A stretch of 64,000 bases of DNA from NCBI RefSeq assembly GCF_003086295.3, contig NC_092045.1, forward strand, positions 19,451,758 through 19,515,757, given 5' to 3'. The position numbers were made by a program, and so were the translations under genes. Below the pieces are notes generated by a model. That model was given only the letters and a program-made list of their open reading frames with translations, was not told the DNA's origin and made no database searches. The DNA comes from Arachis hypogaea (taxonomy: Eukaryota > Streptophyta > Magnoliopsida > Fabales > Fabaceae). The stretch's first letter is position 1, and each line of letters starts with the position of its first letter. This document shows, piece after piece, positions 37,849-49,921 of the stretch.

Positions 37849-40800
37849 CTACGAAGGAGACGAAAAACTGAATCTAAATCCAGTTTTTCCACGATCATGC
37901 TCATCCTGCCGGAGAATATGGTAGAAGTTACCCTGAAACAATGAGGAGTATGTCAGTGAAGACATTCATTGCAGAAATGTAAATTCCATTAGGACAGAGG
38001 TGTAAGGAATGTATTGGAGAAAAAGATGAATATTTGTGAGATGTGCTTGCAACTACATCTACAACAGGCTGTTTGCCTACGTATGTGTGTGCGTGTGCGC
38101 ACATCACAACAAATTCAAGGCATGGATCGGTTCAAAGTCAAACCCTATAAAATGTAAATGACAAATAGCAATTGCTGCTAGTTTGCAGGGTTCTTGTACA
38201 AATATAACAAATAAGACTACCCTCAGTTTGTGCTATATTACTCATTAACCATTCACTTCCTATAGCTTGAATCCCCACCCTCAAAACATATATACATAAA
38301 AACACAAGAAAAACCGTAGTTAAGAGTTTGATCTACAGCTTAATTAAATATAAATAAATTGAACAAATGGAGCTAACCTCTAAGCGGAAAAGTCTAGTAG
38401 GAATAACAAATCCACAGCCCACTGATGTCCGAAAGGATTCTAAGAACTTGCGAGGAGAGAACAGCTTATATTCGTTCTGAGTTAATTTTGTAATATTCCC
38501 AGCACCAGCAAACACATGACCATGGATTCCGTGTTCTCTCAACCACTTGATTGGAAGATCAAAAGATAGGTCTGCAAAAGCACTAACAGCAAGATCCCCT
38601 CCAACAAAGTCCCATCTAGATGAATCATCATTGTCATTGCTGACTCCATCTCTGCTTTGCCTTCTTGGTTCAGTAGGACCTAATCCCCGAGTTTTGAATC
38701 CCCACAATGTTACTGGCCCTCCAAGGGTGCAAACTGGAGAGAAATCACCACCCAAATAAAACCTTTCAGGAAGGGGAGATGGCTTGTTCAAGAAACCAGG
38801 GCCCCATGGAAAAACAGCACCGGCAGAAATGCCAAGATTCAGTGCTGTATTATAAAACCCAAAGGGGACTGCGCAACGAACATCGAACTCCTGCATTGAA
38901 AGTGTTAAGCAAGTTACTCGTGACAAAAACAAGAAAGAAAAAGAAATATTAGGATGCATGAGTGGTATTTACATATAAACAACTTAAAACATAAATGCTA
39001 TTGAACATGCCGTAAAGGTGGATGGCTCCATTCAAACTTCTTTTCAAATATATAAATCCCTCATCCCCAGTAACAACCAAAATTTTTTTTTGGTGACTCA
39101 GTAACTACCAAAATTAAAAGCACTTCCAAAGGGGGGCAAAATAAAAAATCTTGAACCATAATTCTCTTCTGCAGGACCAGGTTCTCAATTTTCATCTCAA
39201 TTTAAAGAGGACTAACAATATTGCAAAAAATCTAGAAGTTTCAAACTTAAATTAACTAATTCATTATAAGCTTTCTGGTTAGCATCAATTCTGAAATACT
39301 AGCACTCAGCATTATTTTAATAATTATTACAATTGCATTTTAGCGTGAGAGCTCAAGAAGTTAATTGCACCTGACGAATATACCGCAAGCTTCGTTCATC
39401 TGGTATGAGGCCACCAAAGTGAGTGGTAGAAAGAAAAGCATATCCTCTGGTAGGCCTGATTGGTGAATTTCTCCTGTCAAATTTAAATGTATACTTCAGA
39501 GATGACAGCAAACCATGGCCAAGTTGTCTCCTTATAGACCTGGATGACATTTGTGACGGATCTGTTAAGGTACGCCATCCAAGAGTGTACACTAAGTCAT
39601 GGTGCCGTGTTGATATTAAGCCAAGAGACATGCCCAACAATTGCTCTTTGTATGAAGAAAACTCTTGCCAATCTTGGGAAAGCAAGGATAGTCGTGCTAC
39701 AAGAGGAGTTAACAATCCTTTAAGTCTAGGGGCATAGACCCCGATACTCACCTCCGTTGTTTGGTTAGCACCGTAGGCCACAGAAGCATCCCATAGATCA
39801 CCATAACCTAACAAGTTTTTGTACTTAAGAGTACCTTCACTAGTCCAGGAACTAGTCTACAAAAGCAATGCAAATTTTCATAAATGAGAAAGAGAAAAGA
39901 AAGGTTAGTAGCAGATTAAGACCAATGAATACTCAAGATTGATGCACAAACTCCAATAAAGTGAAGTCTGAAACAAAAGTTTTTGAATTCACCACATGGA
40001 AAATATTATATCTGCAATTTATACACCATTGTAATTCAGCAATAACCAACATGTCACAAAATGCTAACAAGTTGAGACATATAAATGATAAATTGCACTA
40101 TATCTTGACTGTCAAGAAGCAGAAGGTACTCATCAGAAATAGCAATAATCATAAAACAGGATCTAAAGCCAATACAGACTTCACGGCAAAAACATTCAAA
40201 GCGGAGCTCAAAATAAATACATAGATTATGTACCTAATTTCCAATTTGAAGTTTATACGCATTATTTAAACCAAATGACAATTCCCAACCAAAAAAAAAA
40301 AGAGCCTTGTTCCTATGTCTGGGGTCAGCAACATAAGTCAGACAATTCTATTGGTTGCGTTCAGTTCCATGCTAACAGTGTCCTAGTATAAACCATGTCT
40401 TAAACATTGAAATCTGGATACCTCAATTGTTTCATCCATAGTTTTCTTATTGATCTCCAAACATCTAACCACTGGATTGCTTTCTATGTAATCTATTCTC
40501 CTTAATGGAGGTATGGGATTTCTACAAATATAGGTCTGCTTCATATGTGACTAAACGCTAAAATGTTATGCTTCCTAGTACCTATGAAGATCATTGAGTT
40601 GCCGTGTCAGCATTTTAGACATATTTCAGACCCCACACACGTCTTAGGTGTCCAATTGTGTCTTAATAAAATAAAAAATGTTGCTTTGGATATGTTTGGA
40701 CACACTCAAATATGACTATGTGTTGGCATGTCCAACATTATTCTTGGCATATATTCTTGAATTATGTTTAGAAATAATTTCTATTATTAATTATTAATAC

Positions 40801-43587
40801 AACAAAAATTATCTAAAATATTTTACATAATTAAAAAATATATTAAACAATAACAACAAAAAAATCTTATCCTACTAGATAAGATCTGCTGCATGGATCA
40901 AAGGTGCCATTGTGTCCTATGATATATCATGTTTATGGTGAGTTGTTTACATATAAATCTCTTTTGACCACCTTCTGTATGTTTATCTTCTCCCCACATG
41001 TCCAACCACCTAAGACAAGATTCAGCTGTCTTTTCAACAATAGGCAGCCTAGGCATTACTCCAACTTTCTCTCTTCTATTATCGTTCTTTATTTTGTCCA
41101 TACATGTCTAACTTCTCATCCATCTAGTCTCAGCATCTTCATCTTTGCCACACTAAGCTTATGCCCACGCTCACCTTTTCCAACCGAACACTCCATTCTA
41201 TATAACATTGCTGGTCTAAACAATACAATAAAAAATTTACCCTTAAGCTTATGCACTCTGTCACTTTGACTAACTCGCTTGAATTGTACGATTTATATCC
41301 TTCTCGATTTCACCATTATCCTACATAATACACCCAAATACTTAAATCTCTTTACATGTGCTATGATGCTTTTTCTGATTTTCACTTCTGTGTTACTGTT
41401 TTCCTTTCTCGTGCCGAACTTACATTTCATATATTTTGTCTTACTACAGCTTATGTGCAAACCATTCACCTCTAAAATTTCTCTCTACAAATCTAGCTTT
41501 TGATTTAAATGTTCTCGTGATTCTCCCATAAAGATGATATCATCGGCAAAAAGCATGTAACATGGTATGGATTCTTAGATACGGACAATAAGTATTTCCG
41601 AAACCAATAGGAAAAGATATGTGCCTAGAAATAACCCTTGGTGTAGTCCTACACACCAATGCAAAATTCCTCTATCACACCATCTTGAGTCTTTACACTA
41701 GTTGAAACTCCATTGTACATATCCTTAATTGCACAAATATATAAAGTCCTTACTCCCTGCTTTTCCAAAACCTTCTATAAGACCTCTCTTGATATACAAT
41801 CATATGCATTTTCCAAGACCATAAAGATCATATATAGATCTTTATTGTTACTCCGATACTTCTTTATCACTCTTCTTAAATAAGTATATAGCCTCAATTG
41901 ATCTACCTAGCATAAAACCAAATTGTTTCTCTAAAACCCGTGTTTCCTGTCTCAACCTACGTTTTATCACCCTCTCCGAGAATTTAATGGTAAGAATTAA
42001 AAAAGAAAAAAAAATTAATGTGTATTATAATATCAATAAAATATCAAGATGATATTATAAATCATCTAAAACTTTCTTTATATTTTATATATATGGCATG
42101 TCACGTCTATGTGTCTAGTGTCTATGTAGGTGCCCATGCTTAGTAGAGTGCTACACTAATTTTCTCAATTCTCACTAAATACATTATTCCTAGTTTTTAT
42201 CTTGTATAGCGCTAAAACTCATCTATCTTTCAGTCTCATACTACATCACCAATCTTATTATATCCAAAATAACTCCTCGTCAGCCTGAAGTATGATACCG
42301 ACAACCAAGCAGTAAAGCAAATTTGCTCTTTCTTTTTTTTTCTTTTTTTTTTCTTTTTTGCTACAAGTCTTCAACTGTATAATAGCTCTAATATTTAGAG
42401 GTAATCAAGCAAAGAAAATTTCATTTCTGTTAAACCATTAGTTTATACTAGAATATGTGGAAAAAAGATTAATTCAATCTCCATGGAGAACATCTGAACC
42501 ATCAAAGCTCATACTAAAAGACGACAAAAACCTAGATGGGCAGTAAGAGGATGTGCCTTTTCAATAACTATCTAATCATACCAGGAGTTTGTGGAACAAA
42601 CAGATGGAGATAATGTGAGTCATTCGTTAGCCAGCTACCCAAACTCCAAGGGGGACTAAAGCCATGGTTTCCTAATCCTTATCCACAAGATCAGCAGAAA
42701 GTGACATTTCCACCTCAAAGTCAATACCAGTAACTAGAACTTCGCAATCGAGGAAGCAAATGCAATACTCATACTCTATCTAACTTGAAAAAGTTTGGAA
42801 GCCAACACTCAAACAATGATTGTTTAGCATAATAACAATCTCAAACAGAACCTTTCTCTATTTCCTACCATCAACAACCAACGCTGCATATACACATCAG
42901 TGTGTTCATCCTAAAATGATCACAAAATTTCTTAAAATGCAATGAATAAGTAACATCACCCGCATCAAATTCTAACTCGTCTAAAACCCCACCCAAAATA
43001 TTATGATGTCAAATCTCAACATAATAAAATGTCAAAAATGAAAAGCAAACAAGAACAATACCTACCGAGGGTTTGGTGTAAACGCCGAATTCTCCACTGA
43101 CTTTGCTAGCGGCTTCGACGACATCAATGACGATGTTGGCTGTGTGAGGGAGCTCCGGCGGCCCAGGCTCAAGGCGGAGGTTGGTGGAATCGAAGATTCC
43201 GAGTCCCTGGAGCCTTGCAAGTGCGACCTGCGAGGCGCGAATCAGGTCCTGCACGGTGGCGGCGTTCTCGATCCCCTCGAGCTCCGCTTGGATCACCCAA
43301 TCCTTCGTCTTCGCGTTGCCACGGATCACAATGTCGTGGACTCTGATTGGTACAAGCTCCGATGACAGCCGCCGCGAGAGCGTCTCCATCTTGAAGCGCT
43401 GCTCGCGAAGCTGCGACACTGGGGACTGGGAGTCACGCGAAACGACGTCGTCTCCGTCTTCTTCCTCTTCTTCTTCTTCAAATTCTTCTTCGTCGTCGTC
43501 TCCGTCGGTGAAGTGGCTTTGTTGTTGTTCGGGGTCGGCATTGGGGGAGGGGTGGTTGTTAGGGTTTGGCTGTTTGGTGGTTTCCAT
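37849..43587 (-). CDS. SAM50: Sam50/Omp85-family mitochondrial outer-membrane assembly protein, 4 exons
   Basis: Exons in transcript order are 43587-43066, 39856-39371, 38890-38378 and 37932-37849: 535 codons (534 aa) with every junction in phase 0 and GT..AG introns. The acidic N-terminus (about 27-49, Glu/Asp runs) has no obvious cleavable presequence. A POTRA-like domain follows (about 80-165: VPIRVHDIVIRGNAKTKDWV..GIFDSTNLRLE). The rest is the Omp85 beta-barrel, with YKNLLGYGDLWD, the RxxSPIRPTRGYAF segment and VTLWGFKTRGLGP (about 397-409, corresponding to the L6 loop motif). It ends FRFSFSSPS, a barrel-terminal beta-signal-like strand. In mitochondria Sam50 folds beta-barrel proteins into the outer membrane. 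The fit to plant Sam50 is better than to chloroplast Toc75/OEP80 by length and the lack of a transit peptide. Intron 1 (3.2 kb) carries transposons; coding sequence looks intact. Confidence 0.92.
40292..40560 (-). mobile_element. RTE-type LINE 3' end or RTE-mobilised SINE fragment
   Basis: Within Sam50 intron 1 the plus strand reads AGCCTTGTTCCTATGTCTGG followed by GGTCAGCAACATAAGTCAGA. This resembles the reverse complement of the plant RTE tail (GACCCCA..TAGTGGGA..AAGGCTTTGTTG). The A-run at 40289-40299 lies on the tail side. The right boundary is approximate. Confidence 0.45.
40582..42158. mobile_element. TIR element copy 2, split by a LINE
   Basis: The parts are about 40582-40848 and 42010-42158. 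The left part starts CTATGAAGATC and carries GCCGTGTCAGCATTTTAGAC and GTCCAACATTATTCTTGGCA; the right part carries AATATCAATAAAATATCAAG and a GTGTCTAGTGTCTATG segment near its end. Order and spacing match copy 1 (17815-18244 plus 23329-23397). Located in intron 1 of the Sam50 gene. Exact ends are uncertain. Confidence 0.55.
40849..42000 (-). mobile_element. 5'-truncated RTE-type LINE with decayed reverse transcriptase
   Basis: Translating the minus strand with stops gives ordered RT blocks: SERVIKRRLRQETRVLEKQF and GFMLGRSIEAIYLL (about 41990-41890), IKDMYNGVSTSVKTQDGVIE (about 41735-41675), and MLFADDIIFMGESREH with the catalytic FADD (codons at 41550-41539). Further on comes VEKTAESCLRWLDM (about 41045-41005), part of the C-terminal segment typical of plant RTE ORFs. 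The 3' end reads CTAGTAGGATAAGATTTTTT followed by TTGTTGTT, the short-repeat tail used by RTE elements instead of poly(A). The motif A region is mutated (FMVLENAYD where an acidic residue is expected before LEKAYD). Non-functional. Confidence 0.8.
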
Positions 43588-44188
43588 TGATAGGAGGCAG
43601 TTTTTTTTTTATTCTGTGAATAGTGTGAGTGGTGTTCTGTTGTTGTGTGAGCAAAGCAACGCTGCCACTGAAGAAGAAGGTGAATAATCAGGAGGAGGAG
43701 GAGGCAGGAAAATTTTCTGAAAAAAAAATAAAAAAAATAATTATTATTTCTTGAAACAAATAATTTTATCTTTATTTTGCGAAATCATTTTTTTTTATGT
43801 TGAAACTTGAAACAAGTTCACCTATTGCATCCGCAAATTTCATGAAAATTAGATATTTTATCCACGGAAAGGGAGTTGTTATAGTGCTGAGAGAAAGATT
43901 CTTCAGCAGCGGAGGATGTTGCGTGTCTGAACATAATAGATACACTTGTTTTGTTAAAATATTCAACGTTTCTGTATGTGTCGCAGTTGGAGGTAGCTGG
44001 TGCAGACACGGGTCCTACAATTCAAAAGAACATTTTAGAAATCGAAGTTGTTAACAACTCAGTTAAGGTATATTAATAACTTAATTAATTGGAAAACAAA
44101 TATAATGTGATAGAGTAATTTTTTTGTTTTCACATTCACGCTTCAGTCCGTAGAAAAAATTGGATGGGCCTAGGGAAGTTTAAGGAAA
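43588..44188 (-). promoter_or_regulatory. Upstream region and probable 5' leader of the Sam50 gene
   Basis: The 5' leader and promoter are expected here. A CTCCTCCTCCTCCTGATT-type CT-rich run on the minus strand (about 43710-43685) resembles plant leader Y-patches. No unambiguous TATA box was fixed. Confidence 0.4.
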
Positions 44189-46215
44189 TTGGCAAGAGAT
44201 GGACTACAACCCTTAACCGTTCAGATACAAATAATCCAAAGGCTTAATGTTTTTAAAACAAAAAAAAAAACCCTAACCTGCAGAACCCTTTACCCCCTGT
44301 CATTTGTGGACTCACCCCCTTCTGATGCAACGCAAATTGGTACCAAACCAATACCTAGCCCTAGCTTCCGGCGCACTCTTGATGTTTGCCGGCCGTCCCT
44401 CAATGTAGCTTCCCGTCGAGCTCTAGGTCTTCAACCCCTGTTCGGTCACCGATGGTAGCTGCTTGGTGGAGCTCAGCGTTCGTCATCTCTGTATTTGCAG
44501 ACGCTTTTCAGGAACCGCCATTTGGTTGCCATTGTTGGGTTCGCCTCTGCGTTCAGCGGTCGCCTTCGTTCTCGTTCTTTGCCGTCCTCGATCAATCGGC
44601 CTTCACCGTTCGCGTTACTCACCGTTCACCATTCGAGTTCGCGTTCGCGTTTGTGTGGAAGCCACGTCGGTCTCCTTCGACCGCTAAGACGAAACAGCGA
44701 GCGACCCCCGGCTGTGGTACTACTAGCTTTTGTCGCCTCCGTGAGTTTCCCAAACCCGCCACCAGACAATACACCCACACAGCACCAATACTCTGCTTCA
44801 ACCTCTACAACTTCCGATTACTAATACAATAGGTAATATTTTGAATTGGTAATGGTTTGGACTTTCTTCATAGACATAATTAGTATAAAACAGCTATGTT
44901 CTCTTCCCTGTGATGTTGATATTAAGCTTTGAATTCTATAGTTATGTTTTAATGTGGCTGCACTCTAGGGGTTCGATGTAATTCTTTAACCGTATTTCTG
45001 GTTGGTTTTATAATTTGTAGCTTTTAGAAAGTTAGTAAGTTGAGTGCATGTGAAGGTAGAATAATTCGATCTTAGTAATCAGAAAAATGTAGCTGCACAA
45101 ATAGCATCTTTGCAGAAAACATATTAGCATGATGATTCCACTTGCATCAGTTTCTTCTGGTAAAGTTCAACTGTTAATGTGAACTGGTTAATTTGCTAAT
45201 TGTTCTTGTGCTTGTTGGTCTTGTGTTATTTTTAAATTTTTTTCTTGTTGTTGTGATTCTCTACATATGGACTTGCTAACCTGATAATTTGCTAAATTGT
45301 TGGGCTATAGTTGTTTTTTTTTTTTGCTAAATTGTTATATTGCTGTGATTTAATTTGTTGGATTTTGTATTTAGGTCTTGTTCTTGATTATTTGGCCAAT
45401 TATTGTTCCGGATTTATTGTTGTGTTTGAGATTATTGGCGGATGTTGGTGATCAATGATTTATTCTATACGTCGTGTTTTCTTCGTCTGAAAGGAAAAAA
45501 TCAGTTTCATTGTTTTGTTGTTTGTTTGTTTTGTTTCAAAAATCAATTTTTTTGTGATCATTGCTCGAACTCTAAATATTGTTCTGCTGGTTTTGTTCTG
45601 TTTATTTTCTATAGAAAATGTATTTTTTGTGATGAATGTCGAAACTCTGAATGGTTTTCTGCTGTTTTTGTTTAGTTAATAGAAATCAATTATCTGTGAT
45701 CGATGCTCAAATTCCGAACCTTGGTCTCCTGCTTTTGTTGTTTCAGAAATCAATTTTGTGTTTGTTTTGCATTGTGTGGAAAATTGTATGAGGTATATAA
45801 GAACTAAGAATGAAGATTATGTCAATGGTATTAGTATGGTGATTGTGGTCTCCCACAAGCTTGAACATAAAATTGAAGAGAGAATCGTCTCTCTTTTTCT
45901 TCATTAGCCTATTTTTGGGCATTGTATATCATTGTAATATGTTTAGGCATGGAACTAGTTGTTTATAATCCCCTGGTGAAGGAAGTAAATGCAGATGAAG
46001 AGTGTTTAGAAGTAGTTGTATTATTCATTAAGTTTTTATTGAATCAGGTGTATAGGGGAAATATTTTTATTATACTATTAATTTAGGTAGAATGTTAAAT
46101 GCAACGAGAGCATATGCCAAACAACAGTATATGGATATGACCCTTAGACGTTTGTTGGTGTTGCAAGTCCTGATTCAGTCGATGTGTTGTTGAGGTACAA
46201 ATGGAGGTGAACTTA
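44189..46215 (+). other. GC-richer leader and intron-like region upstream of the transposase relic
   Basis: 44260-44830 is GC-rich relative to the surroundings and has several overlapping open frames without a recognised domain. It is followed by a GTAATATTTTG donor-like site near 44833 and a T/G-rich, intron-like stretch to about 46080. This could be the leader exon and first intron of the transposase gene, or an unrelated non-coding transcript start. Inference only. Confidence 0.35.
45541..45746. repeat. Tandem repeat, about 70-bp unit, three copies
   Basis: Units at about 45541-45614, 45615-45681 and 45682-45746 follow the pattern AAATCAATTTTTTGTGATCA, then TGCTCGAACTC, then TTCTGCTGTTTTTGTTT; a partial fourth copy follows. 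Divergence is 20-30 percent. Confidence 0.75.
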
Positions 46216-48540
46216 AGCGAGGGGATGCTGATTGTCGAGGGACTCAAAGTGATGAGTACGAGGAGTTCAACCGTGCCGAAGAAAGAGGAGCCGTGGCCGA
46301 TGACGAATGTTGTGACTTGGAAGACCTTAGCAGACTGAGTGTGGATGACATTTTGAAGAAGGTTTGAGTCAACGTTGAGAGTGCATATGAGTTCTATCAG
46401 AGGTTTGGAAAAATACATGGGTTCGGTGTGTGAAAGGGTGACTCAGGGAAAGACTGTGAGGGGAACTTGGTTAGATATAGGTTTTTTTGTAACAAGAAAG
46501 GCTTGAGGGAACGTAAACACTATGACAGGATTGACAGAATGAGGGAACACAAACCAGAGACAAGAACTAACTGCAAGGAAATGTTATCAGTTTTTTAAGA
46601 CAAAAATGATAAGTGCTGGAAGGTGAAGAAGCTAGTCACCGAACACAACCACGAGTTGACACCGGTAGGAATGGTGCACTTGATTGCCAATCATCGTGGG
46701 TTAACGAAAACGGTAAAGAGTCAGATAGATGGGATGCAAGCACATGGTATTGCAATGTCTAAGATTGTAGGGTACATGGCTAGTATGGCCTGTGGCTATT
46801 CGTTGTTGGGGTTTCTAAAGAAGGATGTCTACAACTACGCTGACAAACAACGGCGTATTAAAATAGCTGACGGTGATGCTAATTCTGTAATAGTGTATCT
46901 TGAGGGAAAAGCCGAGTTAGACCCATGGCAATCGCAAAATATAATGCGACTTGTGACAACAGGCTAACGAATCTGATTTGGGCTGACGGATCTAGCAGAG
47001 TTGATTACCAATACTTTGGTAATGTATTGGCGTTTGATTCAACATACAAGAAAAACAAATACAAGAGACTGATTGTGATTTTTTCTGGATCAAACAATCA
47101 CAAGCAGACCACCATCTTTGGGTTTGGGTTGTTGCTTGATGAGAGTGTTGCTTCCTATCGGTGGATGTTGGAGAATTTGATGGAGATCATGTGTGGTAAG
47201 AAGCCGGCTGTAGTTGTGACTGACGGCGACAAGACTATGATAAAAGCAGTTTCCGAAGTGCTTCCCTCTGCGACCCATCATTTATGTGCATGGCATGTGG
47301 AGAAAAACGTCACATCTAATGTAAAGGGTGAAGAATTACTTGGGTTGTTTAGAAGATGGTTGTATGCAGAAATGGCGACAGATGACATCGAATCCAAATG
47401 GGAGCAGGTTGCCGATGAGTATGGCCTACGCGAGAAACAATGGTCATGCCAGATGTATGATAAAAAGGAGATGTGGGCAAGTGCATATCTGCGTGACAAG
47501 TTTTGTGCGAGATATCGGACAACATCTAGGTGTGAAGGCATTAACGCATACGTGAACAAGTTTTCAAAGTCCACCCACACAATTTACGAGCTGGTTCAGA
47601 GCTTGGAGATGGTTGCCTGAGAGTTTCGGAATAGGGGGTTGCTGCTCCAGTTTCAATCCATCAACTCGGTTTTGGTTATGACAACATGCCTGAGAAGTAT
47701 TGAAAGACATGCCACTACGGTATACACAAGAGAAGTATTTGGGGATGTCAAGAAGGAGATCGAAGGGGTAGGTGCTTTGAACCAGATTAACAAAAGAAGG
47801 ATATTGAATACAATGGTATACACCCTTGAGGAATATGAGGAACCTAATGTACACATAATGGCGTCCTTTGGTCGGTCGACTAGCAAAGTAAGTTGTCAAT
47901 GTAACTTCTGGAAGAAGCATGGATATCCATGCAAGGACATGTTCTTTGTGATGAAGGCAGAGCACTTGAAGGAGATACCCGATAAGCTCGTTCTGAGGAG
48001 GTGGAAAACTGATGCAAAATCCCCTGAGCAGTACACGAAAAGTTGAGGTGACGTTAGCGAACACGGTGTTATTCTCCGCCATGGGGCACTCCATTTCGCA
48101 TCGCAGTGAATGTTTTTCCTGGGGGCATAATGGTTGGCATTGTTCCAAAAGGTTATATGTGAAATTCAGTCCTTATGTAAAGACCTTGAGTTGGATTACA
48201 AGGCATTTCATTGTGGGGTTAAGCCGAGCGCTGAACATGCCGGTGAATCAAATGCTGTGGTTAGGGACCCACTTGTTGCTTAGTCAAAAGGAGCTCCAAA
48301 ACTTGGAAAGAAAAAAGGCCTTGGTATGCACCTGCTGCAAGGGTACGGGACACACAAAGAGAACCTACCTAGCCAAGGGTGATTATGATGAACAACACGA
48401 TTTGAGAGACGATGCATTCGAGGGGGATGATTTAGACATGCCTGACCGGGTAAGATATTTCCTTCGAAGTATTTTTGGAAACTTGTTATCCATATGCAGC
48501 ATCCAACTTTTAACCAGTACTTTGAATACAGGACGATGAA
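46216..48540 (+). pseudogene. FAR1/FRS-like Mutator-type (MULE) transposase, decayed
   Basis: Domains in order: an acidic N-terminus; a FAR1-type DNA-binding domain (46381-46670: ESAYEFYQRFGKIHGFGV.. to VTEHNHEL); a linker; a MULE DDE transposase domain (46960-47310: VLAFDSTYKKNKYKR, FGFGLLLDES, VVVTDGDKTMIKAV, HHLCAWHVEKN); a SWIM finger (47890-47955); and a C-terminal zinc knuckle (about 48325-48375). Lesions: TGA at 46365 and 46431, TAA at 46596, a frameshift near 46925-46930, TGA at 47618 and a frame change near 48040. The SWIM motif reads CQC..PCKDMFFV, so the His ligand is Asp; the knuckle CTCCKGTGHTKRTY ends in Tyr where Cys is expected. The family includes transposases and the host regulators FHY3/FAR1; here it is a dead transposase copy. 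Terminal inverted repeats were not found. Confidence 0.85.
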
Positions 48541-49859
48541 CACGTGGGTGATAACCTGTTTTTAGGCCCCAGGGGCACATCGAATAACGTCTATCACAAC
48601 ACGGTGAGTTGTTTTCTGTATTGCAGACATGAATTTAGTACCAAGAAGCAGTTAATAGTATGTAAGACAAATTAACAAATTGGGATGCATGAAGAGTGGA
48701 TTGTTTGGTAGTTGAATTATAAGCTGGCGTAATAAGTAGATAAGCATAAAATCACTTATCGTGATAGCCTGCAAATAGAGTAACATGATTGGTAGTTGAG
48801 ATAATGTTGGACTAAGTAGTAGTGTAGTATGAAATCACCTAATGTTATCTTGCATATAGAATGTAGTTATATCTGCCTGAAATAATTATGGTCAAGTATC
48901 GGGAGATGGGTAGTGGGATATTATAGTTAGCATTATGTATGAAATTAATTATTTCTAGTCAAATTTTCTGAAAATAGAGAATTAAATCTTATAAATACCC
49001 TAAATGTTGTTACCTCTGTTGGTTTGACATAAAATCTGCTATATTCTGTTGCAGTAATAATCATTCATTCATGGAGTTAAGATTGGTACAATTGCAAGGC
49101 CAAGACAGGTGCCCACGCAACATATCAGCAGGCAAGCGTTACTCGTGAGGCCGTTTCATGGGTAGACAAGTTAGGAGTTCCATAGGGGTATGAGGAACTT
49201 TGCACGAGATATGTTGATCCCTTTGATATTATTTGTTGTGGTTACGAGTTGGAGTGAACCCTTTGGGTTGTATTCAATTTCTTTCAGTTCGATGTTGTTG
49301 CCAATTTTTTCGAATGTGATACTAGATTAATTAATTTGTATCTGGGTACATCAAATGTCAATACCAAATTGATATTGTTGCAGTGGACCTCGTGGGATTA
49401 TTCCTTGTATTCATTGGAACGTCATGGGTTGGCATTCTTTTTTGTTCGACACAATGTGTATTGGGCTATCCGTAGAATACATTTACACAAAATCGGGTCC
49501 ATGTGGACATCGGGCCCAACAACATGTCACTGTTTATTGACTTGAAAAAGTAATCTCTAAAGGGTTCTGTCAGAAAATTCACTTTTGGAGACCATGCAAT
49601 GGAGAGGTCACACGGTCTATGCATGTACGGTGAAGGTGATTATGCAATGATGAAAATGAAATTTAGAACTAACAAGGAAAAACATATAGCGCTAATGATG
49701 ACATGTATTTTTAACAAGAGAAAATGTTTATGTGAAACACCACATAATGACATTGCCATTTTTCATTTATATCGATGGTCAGACGAATCCCAAAATATAA
49801 TCTGCAAATGCATCACACTAAAAAAAGCATATTATGGTGCCTAATATCGGAGAGGAATG
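48541..49859. other. Sequence downstream of the transposase relic
   Basis: May include remains of further exons (about 49025-49260 has higher complexity and an AG-preceded start), but no domain was recognised. The short open frames at 49336-49545 and 49599-49844 are unidentified. Confidence 0.4.
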
Positions 49860-49882
49860 GCATATTAGGGTCCCTAATATGC
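49860..49882. repeat. 23-bp perfect palindrome
   Basis: GCATATTAGGG, a central T, then CCCTAATATGC. A related half-site, GCATATTATGGTGCC, lies about 30 bp upstream. Confidence 0.85.
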
Positions 49883-49921
49883 AATCAAAATGACATCTGT
49901 TTGGTCTCCATGACACAAAAA

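Noticed and set aside
43181..43687. 168-codon plus-strand Ser-rich frame
   Set aside because: Antisense shadow of Sam50 exon 1; the Ser run is the complement of the Glu/Asp codons.
44386..44832. Frames of up to 148 codons on the plus strand
   Set aside because: Three overlapping frames of similar length in a GC-rich segment with no recognised domain; treated as a probable non-coding leader.
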